Assembly: GCF_006517395.1 (NCBI RefSeq)
Contig: NZ_VDCY01000001.1
Span: 62,001 to 126,000, forward strand
Length of the DNA stretch: 64,000 nucleotides
From: Terrilactibacillus laevilacticus
Lineage (GTDB): Bacteria > Bacillota > Bacilli > Bacillales > Sporolactobacillaceae
Reading direction: 5' to 3'
Each line of letters opens with the position of its first letter. Position 1 is the stretch's first letter. The notes under the pieces are model-generated. The model was not told where the DNA came from and searched no databases. It saw nothing but the letters and a program-made list of their open reading frames with translations. Both the position numbers and the translations under genes were made by a program. Shown here piece by piece: positions 16,978 through 28,300 of the stretch.

Positions 16978-18663
16978 CTAATTGGCTTCGTAGAGATAAA
17001 TTTTCCAAACTGACTTTGAATCACTAAAGGATTTCAGAAATTTTAAATGGTCCTGTTTAGCATTCTCAATTGGAACAGCTGAAAAAATATAACGTCCACC
17101 GAGTTTCTCAAAGGCTGTTATATTAAGCTGTAAGTGTTTTATCTTTTTATGTGAATGTTTCTCAAAATTATAATGTTTGCCTAATTCATTGACGAAAATG
17201 TAACATCTATTCCCCCAATGATCAAAATAGGTTTTCAATTGATAATTTTTGTCAAGTTCCTTTGCGATGATCTTTCGAAACTGATGCTTGTATGATAAAG
17301 GATAGAAATTGTTATAGGTATCTAACGTATAAAAGCCATTGTACTGGGCAATGGAAGGATGAATGCCAATGCTCGCCACTCGATAGGAACTCTTGGGTTT
17401 ACCAATATAGTGATCTATTTTATTAAAAAGATGAGTTGAATAAAATTGGTTAACTGATGGTTCCCCGATCACCCTGTAACGTATTTCTTCGTTATATAAA
17501 AATAAAAAAATGATTTGAAACGAGAGAAAAATAATGGCTATTTTTCTCCATTTTCCACGCAGTTTCCACAGCATTTGACACGATAATGCTAATAATAGAT
17601 AAATGACCAATGGACGTAAAAAATGAAATCTCGCAAAATTAAATGTGTTTAATAAAGAAATTCTTTCCTTTAATGGTTCCCACCCCTTATAAAACCAAAA
17701 CGCATACCAAACCGATAAAATAAAATTCAGCCCCATTAGAAAAACAAAACGCTTATCTGATACCCATGTTTTTCTTTTAAATACCATCCATAAAGCTATA
17801 AACAATAAAGGCAGAAAAGGCGTATGCAACGTCATATCGTGCGTATGGCCTAACAAATAATTCTTAAATATTAATTTTATCGTATGCGGCAAACTTAAAG
17901 TTGAACTTACAAATTCATTTCGACTTGTTGGTGCTTCAGGAATAATTAGTGAATAAACAAGTCGATATTCAATAATTAGGTAAATCGTCGTCATATAAGC
18001 CGTACTTAATAAAAAACGTATATTCCATTTTCGATTGACAATGACATCTCGAATCCAAACGAATCCCATAGCCGTAAGGAAAAAGAAGAATCCAAGAACA
18101 AAGCTGGAATAGAAAGGTAATAAGGTTAACGTCAACCAATCTTTCCAAGTTGATTGGTTTGATCTAATATTTAAAAATGCCCACAAGGCAAGTGGCATTC
18201 CGAGTGTACTTAACATGCCAGATGGCCAAAATGGGGTTAATGCAAATGCCAAAGAGACGCCAACACGTATAAACGATAAATCGGGATCTTTTATAAAATG
18301 TTTTTTTAATAGCAAATACATTCCAATAAAGGCAAATACCCGAGTTAAGGTTTGACTTAAAGCATAAGCTACCATTGTTGGGAATAAAGCATGCAACCAA
18401 ACAATTCCGCTAAATTCTGTACCAAACGTATTTCGTGGTATCCCATTAATAACCTGTGGGATGGTGCTATTTATTGAACCAAATAATTCACCACTTTGGG
18501 TCAATATCTTGTACCAGGTGATATTTGAGTCGAGATTATCATGTATACGGATATGTGCATTTCCTCCCAAAATATACAAAGGTGAAAGGTACACGATAAG
18601 GACAATACAGGCAACGATCATATATTTTGTTTCTTTTTGTAAATGTGACCAGTGTTTCAACAT
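16978..18663 (-). CDS. Polytopic membrane protein, YkoS/DUF6044-like (putative GT-C enzyme)
   Basis: A 561-residue protein with a dozen or so hydrophobic segments over residues 15-395 and a soluble C-terminal domain of about 160 residues. The start is followed by an extracytoplasmic loop GGNAHIRIHDNLDSNITWYK, the acidic motif expected of GT-C sugar transferases using lipid-linked donors. Length and the adjacent GT2 gene match B. subtilis YkoS. I infer that it transfers the sugar from the lipid carrier to a cell-surface acceptor. No strong ribosome site precedes the ATG. Confidence 0.75.
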   Translation of the reverse strand: MLKHWSHLQKETKYMIVACIVLIVYLSPLYILGGNAHIRIHDNLDSNITWYKILTQSGELFGSINSTIPQVINGIPRNTFGTEFSGIVWLHALFPTMVAYALSQTLTRVFAFIGMYLLLKKHFIKDPDLSFIRVGVSLAFALTPFWPSGMLSTLGMPLALWAFLNIRSNQSTWKDWLTLTLLPFYSSFVLGFFFFLTAMGFVWIRDVIVNRKWNIRFLLSTAYMTTIYLIIEYRLVYSLIIPEAPTSRNEFVSSTLSLPHTIKLIFKNYLLGHTHDMTLHTPFLPLLFIALWMVFKRKTWVSDKRFVFLMGLNFILSVWYAFWFYKGWEPLKERISLLNTFNFARFHFLRPLVIYLLLALSCQMLWKLRGKWRKIAIIFLSFQIIFLFLYNEEIRYRVIGEPSVNQFYSTHLFNKIDHYIGKPKSSYRVASIGIHPSIAQYNGFYTLDTYNNFYPLSYKHQFRKIIAKELDKNYQLKTYFDHWGNRCYIFVNELGKHYNFEKHSHKKIKHLQLNITAFEKLGGRYIFSAVPIENAKQDHLKFLKSFSDSKSVWKIYLYEAN

Positions 18664-18904
18664 TGAATAAGCCTACTCTCATTAATGAAGGAATAAAAAT
18701 TCATGTTTGTATCTGACTATAAAGTTGGAAGTCTACTTAAACGTACCCTTTAAAACTAAATAAAAAATGAACATAACATTAAAAATTAATTAAATTAATT
18801 AATAAAAATAAAAATCATGATACATTGTAATAAGAGATTCATTTTTAAATACACAATTGGCTTTGCCTACATTTGCTACGGAAAAAATTGAGGTGTATTC
18901 TGTT

Positions 18905-19597
18905 TTGAATAAACGAATTCTAATTATAGAAGATGAAGTACAAATTGCAAAAGTATTAAAGATAGAGCTTCAATATGAAAATTACGATGTAATGATCGAG
19001 TATGATGGGCGATCTGGGCTAGAAACCGCGCTAAACCAAGAGTTTGATATCATTTTACTTGATATTATGCTCCCAAGGTTAAATGGATTAGAAGTATTGA
19101 AACGATTGCGTAAAGCTGAAAATTATACGCCTGTTATACTTTTAACAGCAAGGGATTCTACCTTTGATATTGTTATGGGTTTGGACCAGGGGGCAAATGA
19201 CTATGTTACAAAACCATTTGAGATCGAAGAGTTATTTGCAAGAATACGCTCTTTAATCAACTATAATTCCTATTTATCAAAATCGAACAGTCCATCATCT
19301 ATTTTATCTATTCAAGATCTTGTCATTAATACGGAAACAAGAGAAGTCAAAAGAAATGGGAAAAATATTACACTCACACCCAAGGAATACGATCTGATTG
19401 TTTATCTCCTTTCACATAAGAATAAAATAGTAACTCGAGAAGGGATTCTGATGAATGTTTGGGGATATGAATACGGCGGGGAAACAAACGTTATTGATGT
19501 ATTCATAAGACATTTAAGAGTGAAAATTGATGAGGGATTCAAAACGCCATTAATCCATACTATCCGAGGGGTAGGATATACAGTAAGGGAGAATTAA
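18905..19597 (+). CDS. OmpR-family response regulator (ArlR/YkoG-like)
   Basis: A 230-residue regulator: receiver domain with acidic pocket IIEDE (7-11), phospho-acceptor Asp53 in LLDIMLPRLNG, Thr81 and Lys103; then a winged helix from about 130 (LTPKEYDLIVYLLSHKNKIV to IRGVGYTVREN). The TTG at 18905, 10 bases after GAGGTG, starts a canonical receiver; 16 further codons are open upstream without a ribosome site. It is divergent from the glycosylation genes and one base before its sensor kinase. B. subtilis also has a TCS (YkoGH) in the yko region, suggesting regulation of surface glycosylation. Confidence 0.93.
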   Translation: MNKRILIIEDEVQIAKVLKIELQYENYDVMIEYDGRSGLETALNQEFDIILLDIMLPRLNGLEVLKRLRKAENYTPVILLTARDSTFDIVMGLDQGANDYVTKPFEIEELFARIRSLINYNSYLSKSNSPSSILSIQDLVINTETREVKRNGKNITLTPKEYDLIVYLLSHKNKIVTREGILMNVWGYEYGGETNVIDVFIRHLRVKIDEGFKTPLIHTIRGVGYTVREN

Positions 19598-19598
19598 G

Positions 19599-20966
19599 GT
19601 GAAAATTACTACCAAAATAAATCTATTAACCACCGCTTGGCTAATCCTTATGTTACTTATCATTGATCTCGTTGTATTTTTTTCATTTATGAAGATTACA
19701 GTTAATATGGAAGAAAAAGATTTATTTCAGAAAGCCCATGACATTATAAAAGAGTATCAAAGTACACCGACTCAGGCTGAGAATATCTTGAAGTCGTATT
19801 TAGTTGACGATTCCTATTTACGTATTATAAAGAAAAATTCAAAGATAGAGGCTCATGTTGCTGACGATATACATGTTTCGCACACGAAAGGATATTTCTC
19901 ACATAGATCAGAATCACAATTACGTACCATTCATGAAAAGGGTGAAGAGAAACAAGTTTTAATTGTACGAGTTCCCATTATGTATGATCATCACGTTGTT
20001 TCAACATTAGAAATTGGTGAAGCATTAACTGGATTGGAATTAAGAAAAGATCTATTGTTAACCATTCTCATTGTTTGTTCTTTGGTAGCGATCATTTTAT
20101 CTTTACTCGGTGGTCGCTGGCTATCTGCAGTTATCATGCGTCCTATCTCAAATATGATTAAAACAATGGAAGAAATTGAACAAAGTGGTGTTCCGAAGAA
20201 AATAATTGGTCAAAGCCATGCCAAAGATGAACTTGAAAAAATCTCAACGACGTTTAACCGTATGATCGAAAGAATCGAAGAGAATATTGATAAACAGAAA
20301 CAATTTGTTTCGGATGCGTCCCACGAGTTAAAGACACCTTTGACAGTCATATGGAGTTACGCAAACCTATTGCGTAGACGAGGGATCAAAGACACGGAAA
20401 TGACACAAGATGCTGTGGAAGCTATTTATTCAGAGGCGATTCGGATGCAAAAAATAACCGAAACGCTTCTTGATTTGGCTTCATCCGAAAGACAAAATGA
20501 TTTAAAAATGAAATCAGTCGATTTAATTGGACTATGCCAGCAGAGTCTAAGGCAACTAAGAGATATTTATAAAAGAGATATTCATTTACACTTTTACGAT
20601 TCTCCAATATTTGTTATGGCAGATGAATTAAAAATAAAGCAAGTATTTATTATATTATTAGATAATGCGATTAAGTATAGCTCGGAAAAAATAGAGGTTA
20701 ATATTCGTAAAATATCCAATGATGCAGTTTTAAGTGTAAAAGATTATGGTATCGGTATCTCTAATGAAGATGTTGATCGTATTTTTGAAAGATTTTATCG
20801 TATTGACAAAGCACGAAGTCGGTCAACAGGTGGTACGGGGTTAGGGCTTTCTATAGCCAAAAATATAGTTAAACAACATAATGGAAAAATTGAAGTAACA
20901 AGTGAAGTAGGAAAAGGTACAAACATAAAAGTTTATATCCCATTGGCTAATTTAAGAGAAGGATAG
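19599..20966 (+). CDS. Membrane sensor histidine kinase (ArlS/YkoH-like)
   Basis: A 455-residue kinase: membrane helix 10-32, extracytoplasmic domain about 33-150, second helix about 152-172, HAMP to about 225, HisKA with His242 in FVSDASHELKTPLTVIW, and HATPase with N box (FIILLDNAIKYSS), G1 (VKDYGIGIS) and G2 (STGGTGLGLSIAK). GTG start follows GGGAGAA. It is cotranscribed with the response regulator one base upstream. Confidence 0.94.
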   Translation: MKITTKINLLTTAWLILMLLIIDLVVFFSFMKITVNMEEKDLFQKAHDIIKEYQSTPTQAENILKSYLVDDSYLRIIKKNSKIEAHVADDIHVSHTKGYFSHRSESQLRTIHEKGEEKQVLIVRVPIMYDHHVVSTLEIGEALTGLELRKDLLLTILIVCSLVAIILSLLGGRWLSAVIMRPISNMIKTMEEIEQSGVPKKIIGQSHAKDELEKISTTFNRMIERIEENIDKQKQFVSDASHELKTPLTVIWSYANLLRRRGIKDTEMTQDAVEAIYSEAIRMQKITETLLDLASSERQNDLKMKSVDLIGLCQQSLRQLRDIYKRDIHLHFYDSPIFVMADELKIKQVFIILLDNAIKYSSEKIEVNIRKISNDAVLSVKDYGIGISNEDVDRIFERFYRIDKARSRSTGGTGLGLSIAKNIVKQHNGKIEVTSEVGKGTNIKVYIPLANLREG

Positions 20967-21081
20967 ACTTAACATCCTTTTAGACATTCTAAATCTCACA
21001 ATATCAGATTCGGTATGCACATCTTGACAGGATGAGGTATACTGAAAACTGTCTTTAGAAAAATGAAGAGGGGTTAATACA

Positions 21082-21729
21082 TTGATTGTTGTGGGTGGAA
21101 TGATAGGATTAGGAAAGACATCAGTATCGACACTACTTGGAAAAGCTTTAAATAGTCCAGTTTTTTATGAGTCAGTCGATGATAACCCTATTTTGCCATT
21201 GTTTTATTCAGAAACGGCCCAGACCGTTCAAACGAATCGTTATCCATTTTTATTGCAATTATGGTTCTTAAATTCAAGGTTTGACAGTATAAAGAAAGCC
21301 TGTCACCATCCTTATAGTATTCTGGATCGTTCCATTTATGAGGATTGGTATTTTGCCAAAGTAAACAAAGATCTTGGAAAAATCTCTGATCTTGAATTTC
21401 AAATTTATGAAGACCTCTTACATAATATGTTAGAGGAAATTGAGGTGCTGCCTCGAAAAACACCTGATCTAATGATTTATCTGAAGGCTTCTTTTGAAAC
21501 TGTTATTAGGCGGATTAGTTTAAGAGGCAGGGACTATGAGCAGGATGCTGAACTGATTGATTACTATAAAAAATTATGGGAAGGCTACGACGATTGGTTA
21601 TTCCATCATTATCAGGCGTCAGATGCCTTAGTTATTGATATGGATAAAATCGATATCATTAATCATTCGGAGGACGCACAGCAATTAATTAGGACCGTGA
21701 ATGATAAATTAAGGGCACTTAAAAAATAA
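21082..21729 (+). CDS. Deoxynucleoside kinase (dAdo/dCyd/dGuo kinase family)
   Basis: A 215-residue P-loop kinase phosphorylating deoxynucleosides for salvage. Walker A GGMIGLGKTSVS (residues 5-16); YESVDDNP and LDRSIYEDWYFAKVN (the D-R-S substrate motif); the LID arginines are in RRISLRGRDYEQDAELIDYY. TTG start after GAGGGG. Bacillus has two such kinases (Dgk and Dck) usually side by side; only one is here, and its substrate cannot be set from sequence. Confidence 0.9.
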   Translation: MIVVGGMIGLGKTSVSTLLGKALNSPVFYESVDDNPILPLFYSETAQTVQTNRYPFLLQLWFLNSRFDSIKKACHHPYSILDRSIYEDWYFAKVNKDLGKISDLEFQIYEDLLHNMLEEIEVLPRKTPDLMIYLKASFETVIRRISLRGRDYEQDAELIDYYKKLWEGYDDWLFHHYQASDALVIDMDKIDIINHSEDAQQLIRTVNDKLRALKK

Positions 21730-21763
21730 TTGATGATTAATAGCTTGAGAGGGTAGCAATAAA

Positions 21764-21793
21764 TTGGGACATAAGCTCGAATTATGATAAAAT
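21764..21793 (+). promoter_or_regulatory. Promoter of the cyclophilin gene
   Basis: TTGGGA (21764-21769), 18-base spacer, TAAAAT (21788-21793), 39 bases before the ATG. Confidence 0.5.
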
Positions 21794-21831
21794 AGGACGA
21801 GCAAGTTTAGATATGTAGGAGGATACATTTT

Positions 21832-22266
21832 ATGAAAAAAGGTCAAATTACAATGGAAAATGGAGAAGAAATTAAAATTGATTTTTTCCCAGAGGAAGCA
21901 CCAAATACAGTAGCCAATTTTGAAAAATTAGCCAATAGTGGTTTCTATAATGGATTAACTTTTCACCGAGTGATTCCAGGGTTCGTAAGTCAGGGTGGGG
22001 ATCCTAATGGTAACGGCACTGGCGGCGCTGGGTATACGATAAAATGTGAAACATTAAACAATCCGCATAAACATCAGCAAGGGGCTCTTTCTATGGCGCA
22101 CGCTGGTAAAGACACGGGTTCAAGCCAATTTTTTATCGTTCATGAGCCACAACCGCACCTAGACGGTATTCATACTGTTTTTGGTCAAGTGACAAGTGGC
22201 ATTGACACCGTATTGAAAATGAAAAATGGCGATGTTATGAAAGAAGTAAAAGTTTGGGAAGAATAA
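21832..22266 (+). CDS. ppiB: Cyclophilin-type peptidyl-prolyl cis-trans isomerase
   Basis: A 144-residue cytosolic cyclophilin, the short PpiB form. The active-site blocks are intact: [16 protein letters not shown] (Arg, Phe, Gln), [20 protein letters not shown] and [18 protein letters not shown] precedes the ATG; own promoter and terminator, so probably monocistronic. Confidence 0.96.
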   Translation: MKKGQITMENGEEIKIDFFPEEAPNTVANFEKLANSGFYNGLTFHRVIPGFVSQGGDPNGNGTGGAGYTIKCETLNNPHKHQQGALSMAHAGKDTGSSQFFIVHEPQPHLDGIHTVFGQVTSGIDTVLKMKNGDVMKEVKVWEE

Positions 22267-22274
22267 GTGAATTA

Positions 22275-22307
22275 CAAAAAAGTCACCTTGGATGAGGTGA
22301 CTTTTTG
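22275..22307 (+). terminator. Terminator after ppiB
   Basis: CAAAAAAGTCACCT and AGGTGACTTTTTG form a stem with T run; symmetric. Confidence 0.85.
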
Positions 22308-22420
22308 TATTTTTAAGTTAGGTCTATATAACATTAGACATACCTGCAAGACATGGGTATGATAAAAATAGATTAGGATAATTCATATTTTTTTCACTAC
22401 ATAAGAAATGGGGAATAGTC

Positions 22421-22711
22421 ATGTCAACAATCAATGTAGGTTTTCAAGTTCTTCCTTTTACCAAAGAAGATAATATGTATGAATTGGTTGATAAGGCCAT
22501 TGAAGTGGTTCAAGAATCAGGCGTTAAGTATGAAGTTGGTCCTCTTGAAACGGTGATGGAGGGTGAACTCGATCATTTGATTGACATTGTTAAGAAAGCG
22601 CAACAAGCTTGTCTTGATGCTGGTGCAGAGAGTGTCATTACAAATGTTAAAATCATCAATGTACCAAAAGGCACAACCATTGAAGATAAAATTGGAAAAT
22701 ATCGTGCGTAA
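22421..22711 (+). CDS. MTH1187/YqgV-type thiamine-binding-fold protein
   Basis: A 96-residue single-domain protein of the thiamine-binding (DUF77, MTH1187) family, related to B. subtilis YqgV. Family blocks: NVGFQVLPF at the start, VQESGVKYEVGPLETVMEGE and the C-terminal IGKY. Members bind thiamine or another small ligand; physiological role unsettled. It lies 35 bases before the rhodanese gene and may share its transcript. Confidence 0.85.
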   Translation: MSTINVGFQVLPFTKEDNMYELVDKAIEVVQESGVKYEVGPLETVMEGELDHLIDIVKKAQQACLDAGAESVITNVKIINVPKGTTIEDKIGKYRA

Positions 22712-22746
22712 TTAAAAAATAATCCACCAAGTGAGGTGTTTCACGA

Positions 22747-23583
22747 TTGAATTCAATTATTAGTATGGATCAGGTTAATCGTCGATTAGGCCATGAAAAT
22801 TATGTCTTTGTTGACTGTCGTTTTAATCTTCAAAATCCAGATGAAGGGCAAAATCAATATCATGAAGGACACTTGCCTGGAGCGATTTTCTTTGATTTAG
22901 AGAAGGATCTATCTGCTGATGTAAGCGAGCATGGAGGTCGACATCCCCTACCGAATGAAGAAGAATTTGTCAAAAAACTTGGCAAGTGCGGCATAGATGG
23001 AACGAAAACGGTCATTGCTTATGATGACCAAGACGGTGCAATGGCAGCCCATTTATGGTGGCTCCTTCAATACTATGGACATCCTAACGTTCAAATCATG
23101 GATGAGGGATTTACTGCTTGGAAAGAAAAGGGCTATCCTATTGAACAGAAAATGTCACTTGCGAAAGAAACTCATTTTATCCCACATATTCATCCTGATT
23201 GGGTCTTAACGATGTCGGATGTTAAAGCTTTAGACGTATCAAAAGGAGATACAATACTTATAGATTCAAGAGCACCTGAACGATTCTCAGGAAAAGTAGA
23301 AACCGTGGATAAGAAATCGGGCCACATTCCTGGCGCAGTGAATTGGTTTTGGAAAGATAATCGTTCTGAGCAAGGTAAATGGAAAACAGCGGAAGAACTG
23401 AAAAGCCGGTTTGAGCCTTTAAAACAGAAGGATCAAATTGTCGTCTACTGCGGTTCAGGAGTTACGGCGTGTGGGAATATCATCGCTATGAAAGAAGCAG
23501 GTCTGAAGAATATCAAACTTTATAGCGGGAGTTGGAGTGATTGGATATCTTACGAAAATAATCCAATTGAAACGGAAGAATAA
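22747..23583 (+). CDS. Two-domain rhodanese (thiosulfate/3-mercaptopyruvate sulfurtransferase)
   Basis: A 278-residue protein with two rhodanese domains: an inactive N-terminal one (about 5-120, with YDDQDGAMAAHLWWLL where a Cys loop would be) and an active C-terminal one whose loop IVVYCGSGVTACGN carries the persulfide Cys near 235. CGSGVTA is the loop type of mercaptopyruvate/thiosulfate sulfurtransferases. TTG start with GAGGTG upstream. Followed by a terminator. Confidence 0.92.
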   Translation: MNSIISMDQVNRRLGHENYVFVDCRFNLQNPDEGQNQYHEGHLPGAIFFDLEKDLSADVSEHGGRHPLPNEEEFVKKLGKCGIDGTKTVIAYDDQDGAMAAHLWWLLQYYGHPNVQIMDEGFTAWKEKGYPIEQKMSLAKETHFIPHIHPDWVLTMSDVKALDVSKGDTILIDSRAPERFSGKVETVDKKSGHIPGAVNWFWKDNRSEQGKWKTAEELKSRFEPLKQKDQIVVYCGSGVTACGNIIAMKEAGLKNIKLYSGSWSDWISYENNPIETEE

Positions 23584-23599
23584 TAAGATACTAACAAGG

Positions 23600-23631
23600 C
23601 TCTAGAGCGAAAATGTCCCTAGAGTTTTTTT
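23600..23631 (+). terminator. Terminator after the rhodanese gene
   Basis: CTCTAG (23600-23605) and CTAGAG (23619-23624) with a run of seven T. Confidence 0.75.
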
Positions 23632-23727
23632 CTTTTGTATAAAGGGCAGCTTATGAGAATGTCCATGACTTTAACAATCTATTAATTACCATTCTAGTAA
23701 AAAAGGACTGTTTATCTTGATATATAA

Positions 23728-25266
23728 CAGCAAAAGTCAGGTGCGGAATCCGTCCTAACCACGTATACGTACAATGATAAAGACAACAAATACGTGGTAA
23801 CCGATACGAAAGGCAATAACACGACGTATACGCGGGATAAAACGCATAACAGTTATGCCGTCTTAACAACCATAAATGCAGATGACACGTCATCCTCTGT
23901 TACGTACGATGATAAGTATAATGTGCTTAGTGAAACCGATGAAAATGGGAAAACACAGCACCATACGTATGACGGAAATGGAAATGTATTGACGGATACC
24001 GATGAAGAAGGAAAAACAACCAATTACCATTATGATACTCAAAACCATGTGATCGAAAAAATGGACCCTGATGGAACCAAAACAACGAATACGTATACAG
24101 GGGACAACTTAACTCGCTCACAGATTGGTGAAGAAGTCACGCAATATGAATACGACCCATATGGAAGACAAACCAAAGTCATTTATCCAAATAACACATA
24201 TAGTACAACGTCTTATGATGATGCAAATTATAAAGTCGCCGAAACGGATGCTAAAGGCAATACGAGTGCAACGGGATACAATACTTATGGTCAAACGATC
24301 AGTGAAACCGATGGTGAAAATCGAACAACGAGCTATACGTATAATCTATTGAATCCAGATATCAAAACGTCGGTTACTGATGGCGACGGTCATAAAACAA
24401 GTTATGTCTATGATGACAATGGCAATATGACGACACTCACAAATGCCAATGGAAAGCAAAAAATATACTCATATAACGGAAATAGCCAATTACTCACAAG
24501 TGAATTTCCGATCACAGGAACGACAAAATTAAAAGTCACGAATGTGTATGATCCCAATGGAAATCTGTCGAAAGTCACACAAAACTCGGGGATCGAAGAA
24601 AATTATGCTTATGATGATGTGGATCAATTAACAGGAGTGACAGTTAAACAAGGCGGTCAAAATGTCTTAGGCTGGAATAATACGTATGATGGAGCCGGAC
24701 AGTTAACAGGAATAGCTTTCAAAAATTTAACGTCTAATATAACACTCGTTGATAAGCACTATGCGTATACAGCGAATAGTTTGTTATCTCAATATACTCA
24801 AGGGAAATACGTGAATCAGTATACGTATGACGAAAATGATCGATTGGCGAGTCAAACGCTGAATTACAATGAAGATACGCAGCCATTCAATATTCAACAA
24901 GCCTTGACGTATACCGATGAAGGGAAAACCAAAGGTGTCGATGTCAATGCGAGTGGACAGTCTCTCTTTGTTCTGGACTATACGTATGATCTGAAACAGA
25001 ATAAAGAAGTTATTGATTATAATTATGGTTTATTTAAGAATCTATTGACCTATGATGAAGGTAATCATTTAACATCCATCACGTATACAAAAGGTTCGCA
25101 AACGGATCCAACGCTTGCTTTCTCGTATGTTTATGATAAATCTGGTAACATTACAAAAGAAACAAGCAAAAATGGCACTTCTCAGTATACGTATGATGGT
25201 AATCATCAACTGACTAAAGAGAACTTGCCAAACGAGAATAGAACGTACATTCTCTATGTGTTATGA
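23728..25266 (+). pseudogene. RHS/YD-repeat protein fragment, truncated at both ends
   Basis: The frame opens right after a stop at 23725-23727 and runs 512 codons without a plausible start (first GTG at 23794 lacks a ribosome site). It encodes about 20 YD-type repeats, e.g. TTYTYNDKDNKYVVTDTKGN, HHTYDGNGNVLTDTDEEGK and QYEYDPYGRQTKV, as in WapA/RHS wall-associated or polymorphic toxin proteins. There is no signal peptide, no RHS core with DPxGxx and no C-terminal toxin: it stops abruptly at TYILYVL. A GTATACGTA-rich codon style, repeated along the frame, differs from neighbours. I read it as the middle piece of a much larger, lost surface-protein gene. Its end is 43 bases before addB. Confidence 0.8.
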
Positions 25267-25309
25267 TAGAGATAGATAATTGTGAAAGAGGACGGAGGAA
25301 TGAGTTAGT

Positions 25310-28300
25310 ATGTCACTGAGATGTATATTAGGCAGCCCCGGGACAGGAAAAACGACGTATTGCCATGAAGAAATAATTAAAAAGCTAAAGGAAAATCCGA
25401 TGGGTAAACCTCTTGTTTTACTTGTTCCAGAACAAATGACGTTTAGTACCGAATATTCATTAGCCAAAACACCAGATCTTGGTGGGATGACTCGACTCAA
25501 TGTCTATAGTTTTCCTCGACTGGCGCTTCGGGTCCTGCAACAATCAGGAGGAGCAGCTCGATATCACTTGACTTCTGTCGGAGTAAGCATGCTTCTTAGA
25601 AAAATCGTAGAGCAACATAAAGGCAAACTACGTCTTTATAAAAAGGCGGCTGATCAACATGGCTTTTTCGATCAGCTTCATACAGCCATCACGGAGTTTA
25701 AACGGTATTGTATTTCCCCTCAGGAACTGCACGATAAGGCTGTAGGCTTTGTCTCAGAAGACCAAAATGATGTTTTACTTCAAGATAAATTAGCTGATTT
25801 GCAGCTTATTTATTCTGAATTAGAAAAAGCGATATTAGATAAATTCATAGATAGTGAAGATTATCTTCAACTTTTAATAGATAAAATAAAAGAAACACCA
25901 TTTCTAAAAGATACCGAAGTTTGGATTGATGGTTTTGATGTTATGACGCCGCAGGAACGACAAGTCGTTGCGGAACTCATGGTACATACCAAGCGAACCA
26001 CAGTGACGCTTAATCTTGATCAAGAATATGAGTTGTTGCCACATCCCTTATCTGTATATCAACAACCAGCAAGACTTTATAAACAAATAAAAGAGCATGC
26101 TTTAGATCTTAAGGTCGAGATAGAATCCAATGTCTATTTAACAGAGTATCGACGTAGTCAAAAAAGTGGATTGCGTCATCTCGCTCTTCAATATAATGAG
26201 CGTCCTTACTTACCAAATACAGATCATGACGGAATAACACTGCTTGAGGCTACGAATCGTCGTGAAGAAATCGAGCTAGCGGCAAGACGAATTTTAACTT
26301 TTGTCCGTGACGAGGGAATACGTTATAGAGATATTTCTGTGTTTGTTCGCGATTTATCGAGTTATAGTGAAATGATACGAACGATTTTTGGAGATTACAA
26401 AATTCCTATTTTCATTGACCAAAAACGTTCAATGTGTCATCATCCATTGATCGAATTTATCCGATCAGCGCTTGAAGTCATACAGAAAAACTGGCGCTAT
26501 GACGCCGTATTTAGATGTGTCAAAACCGATATGCTGTTTTCTTATGAGGGAAATAGATTTGAACAGCGTGAAGAGATGGATATCCTTGAAAACTATGTGA
26601 TTGCACATGGCATATACGGAAAAAAATGGACAAACAGAGATCCGTGGCTATATCAAAGATATCAAGACTTAGATCGTGATATACCAAAGACAAAAGAAGA
26701 TGTAGAGGCTGAAAAACGTCTGAATCGCATTCGTTTTCAAGTTGCTCGGCCACTTCAATCTCTTCAAGAACAGATGAAAAAAGCCCCGACGATTAAAGAT
26801 AAATGTGTAGCATTATATGAATTTCTGATGGACCTTTTTGTGCCTGAAAAAATTGAACGTTTGAGAAAAGAGGCTGAGACGGAAGGAAGACTCGAAGATG
26901 CTATGGAGCATCGTCAAGTATGGAAAGCGGTCATGGACTTAATGGATCAAATGGTCGAAGCTACAGGAGAAGAGCGGGTTTCTTTATCCTTATTCAACAA
27001 AATGATCGAAACGGGCTTGGATACTCTAGAGTTTGCCCTTGTTCCACCTGCCATAGATCAAGTTGTAATAGGCAGCTTGGACCGGTCGCGTCCGATTAAT
27101 ATTAAAGTCGCTTTTATTCTTGGGATAAATGAAGGGATATTACCAGCTAAACCAACAGAAGAAGGCATTTTATCTGATCAAGATCGCGTTTTACTACAGT
27201 CTGAAGATGTCATTCTATCCGAAGGTACGGATGAGCAAATGATGAATGAAGAGTATTACTTATTTAGAGGACTGACTTGCCCAAGTGATGAACTGATTCT
27301 ATCCTATCCACTTGCAAATGAAGAGGGGAAGGGACTCCTTCCATCTCCTTTTATTCATCGATTAAAGCATTTATTTCCTACTTTAACGGAAAAACTCATT
27401 CATTCAGAACCACAATCGGTATTGGATGAAGATCATCTACCTTTTGTCACACGCCCAAATAAAACTTTGGCCTATCTTGCCAGTGGATTACGTGAGTGGT
27501 TACGAGGTTATCCTCTTCAAAATGTCTGGTGGAATACGTACAATTGGTACATGGAAACACCCGATTGGAAAGATAAATGTAGGCATATGATCGCAAGTTT
27601 ATTTTATCGAAATCAAGCATCTATTAAACCAGAAACAGCGAAACAGTTATATGGGGAAACCATAAAAGCCAGTGTCTCTAGGATGGAATTATTTAATGCC
27701 TGTCCATTTGCACAATTTGCTTCTTACGGGCTAAAACTTAGAGAACGTAGCATGTTTCGATTAGAAGCTCCTGATATTGGTCAGCTTTTCCACTCAGCAT
27801 TAAGAATGATGACAAACCAGTTAATGCAAAAACATAAATCTTGGGCAGATCTCACGGAGAAAGCTTGTGAACAACTGGCTGAAGATGTCGTCACCACGCT
27901 TGCACCTAAATTGCAGCGGCAAATATTAATGAGCTCAAATAGACATCACTATTTACAACATAAATTAAGTCAAGTCGTTGCCCGTGTAGCTAAAGTGATG
28001 AGTTCGCATGCTAAGAGGAGTGGTTTCTCACCTATCGGTTTAGAATTACCCTTCGGACCGAACCAACCCTTACCGCCTTTAACATTTGAACTACCAAACG
28101 GTTGTAAAATGGAAATTGTTGGACGGATTGATCGAGTGGACCGAGGTACGAATGACCAAGGCGTCTTACTGAGAATCATTGATTATAAATCGAGTAGTAA
28201 AGATTTAAGTATGACAGAGGTTTATTATGGATTAGCGCTGCAGATGTTAACGTATTTAGATGTGATCATCACGAATGCAAAAGCTTGGCTTGGGGAAGAA

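Noticed and set aside
23728-25266. Complete RHS toxin locus or prophage cargo
   Set aside because: There is no start, core domain, toxin tip or immunity gene, and no phage or integrase genes nearby.
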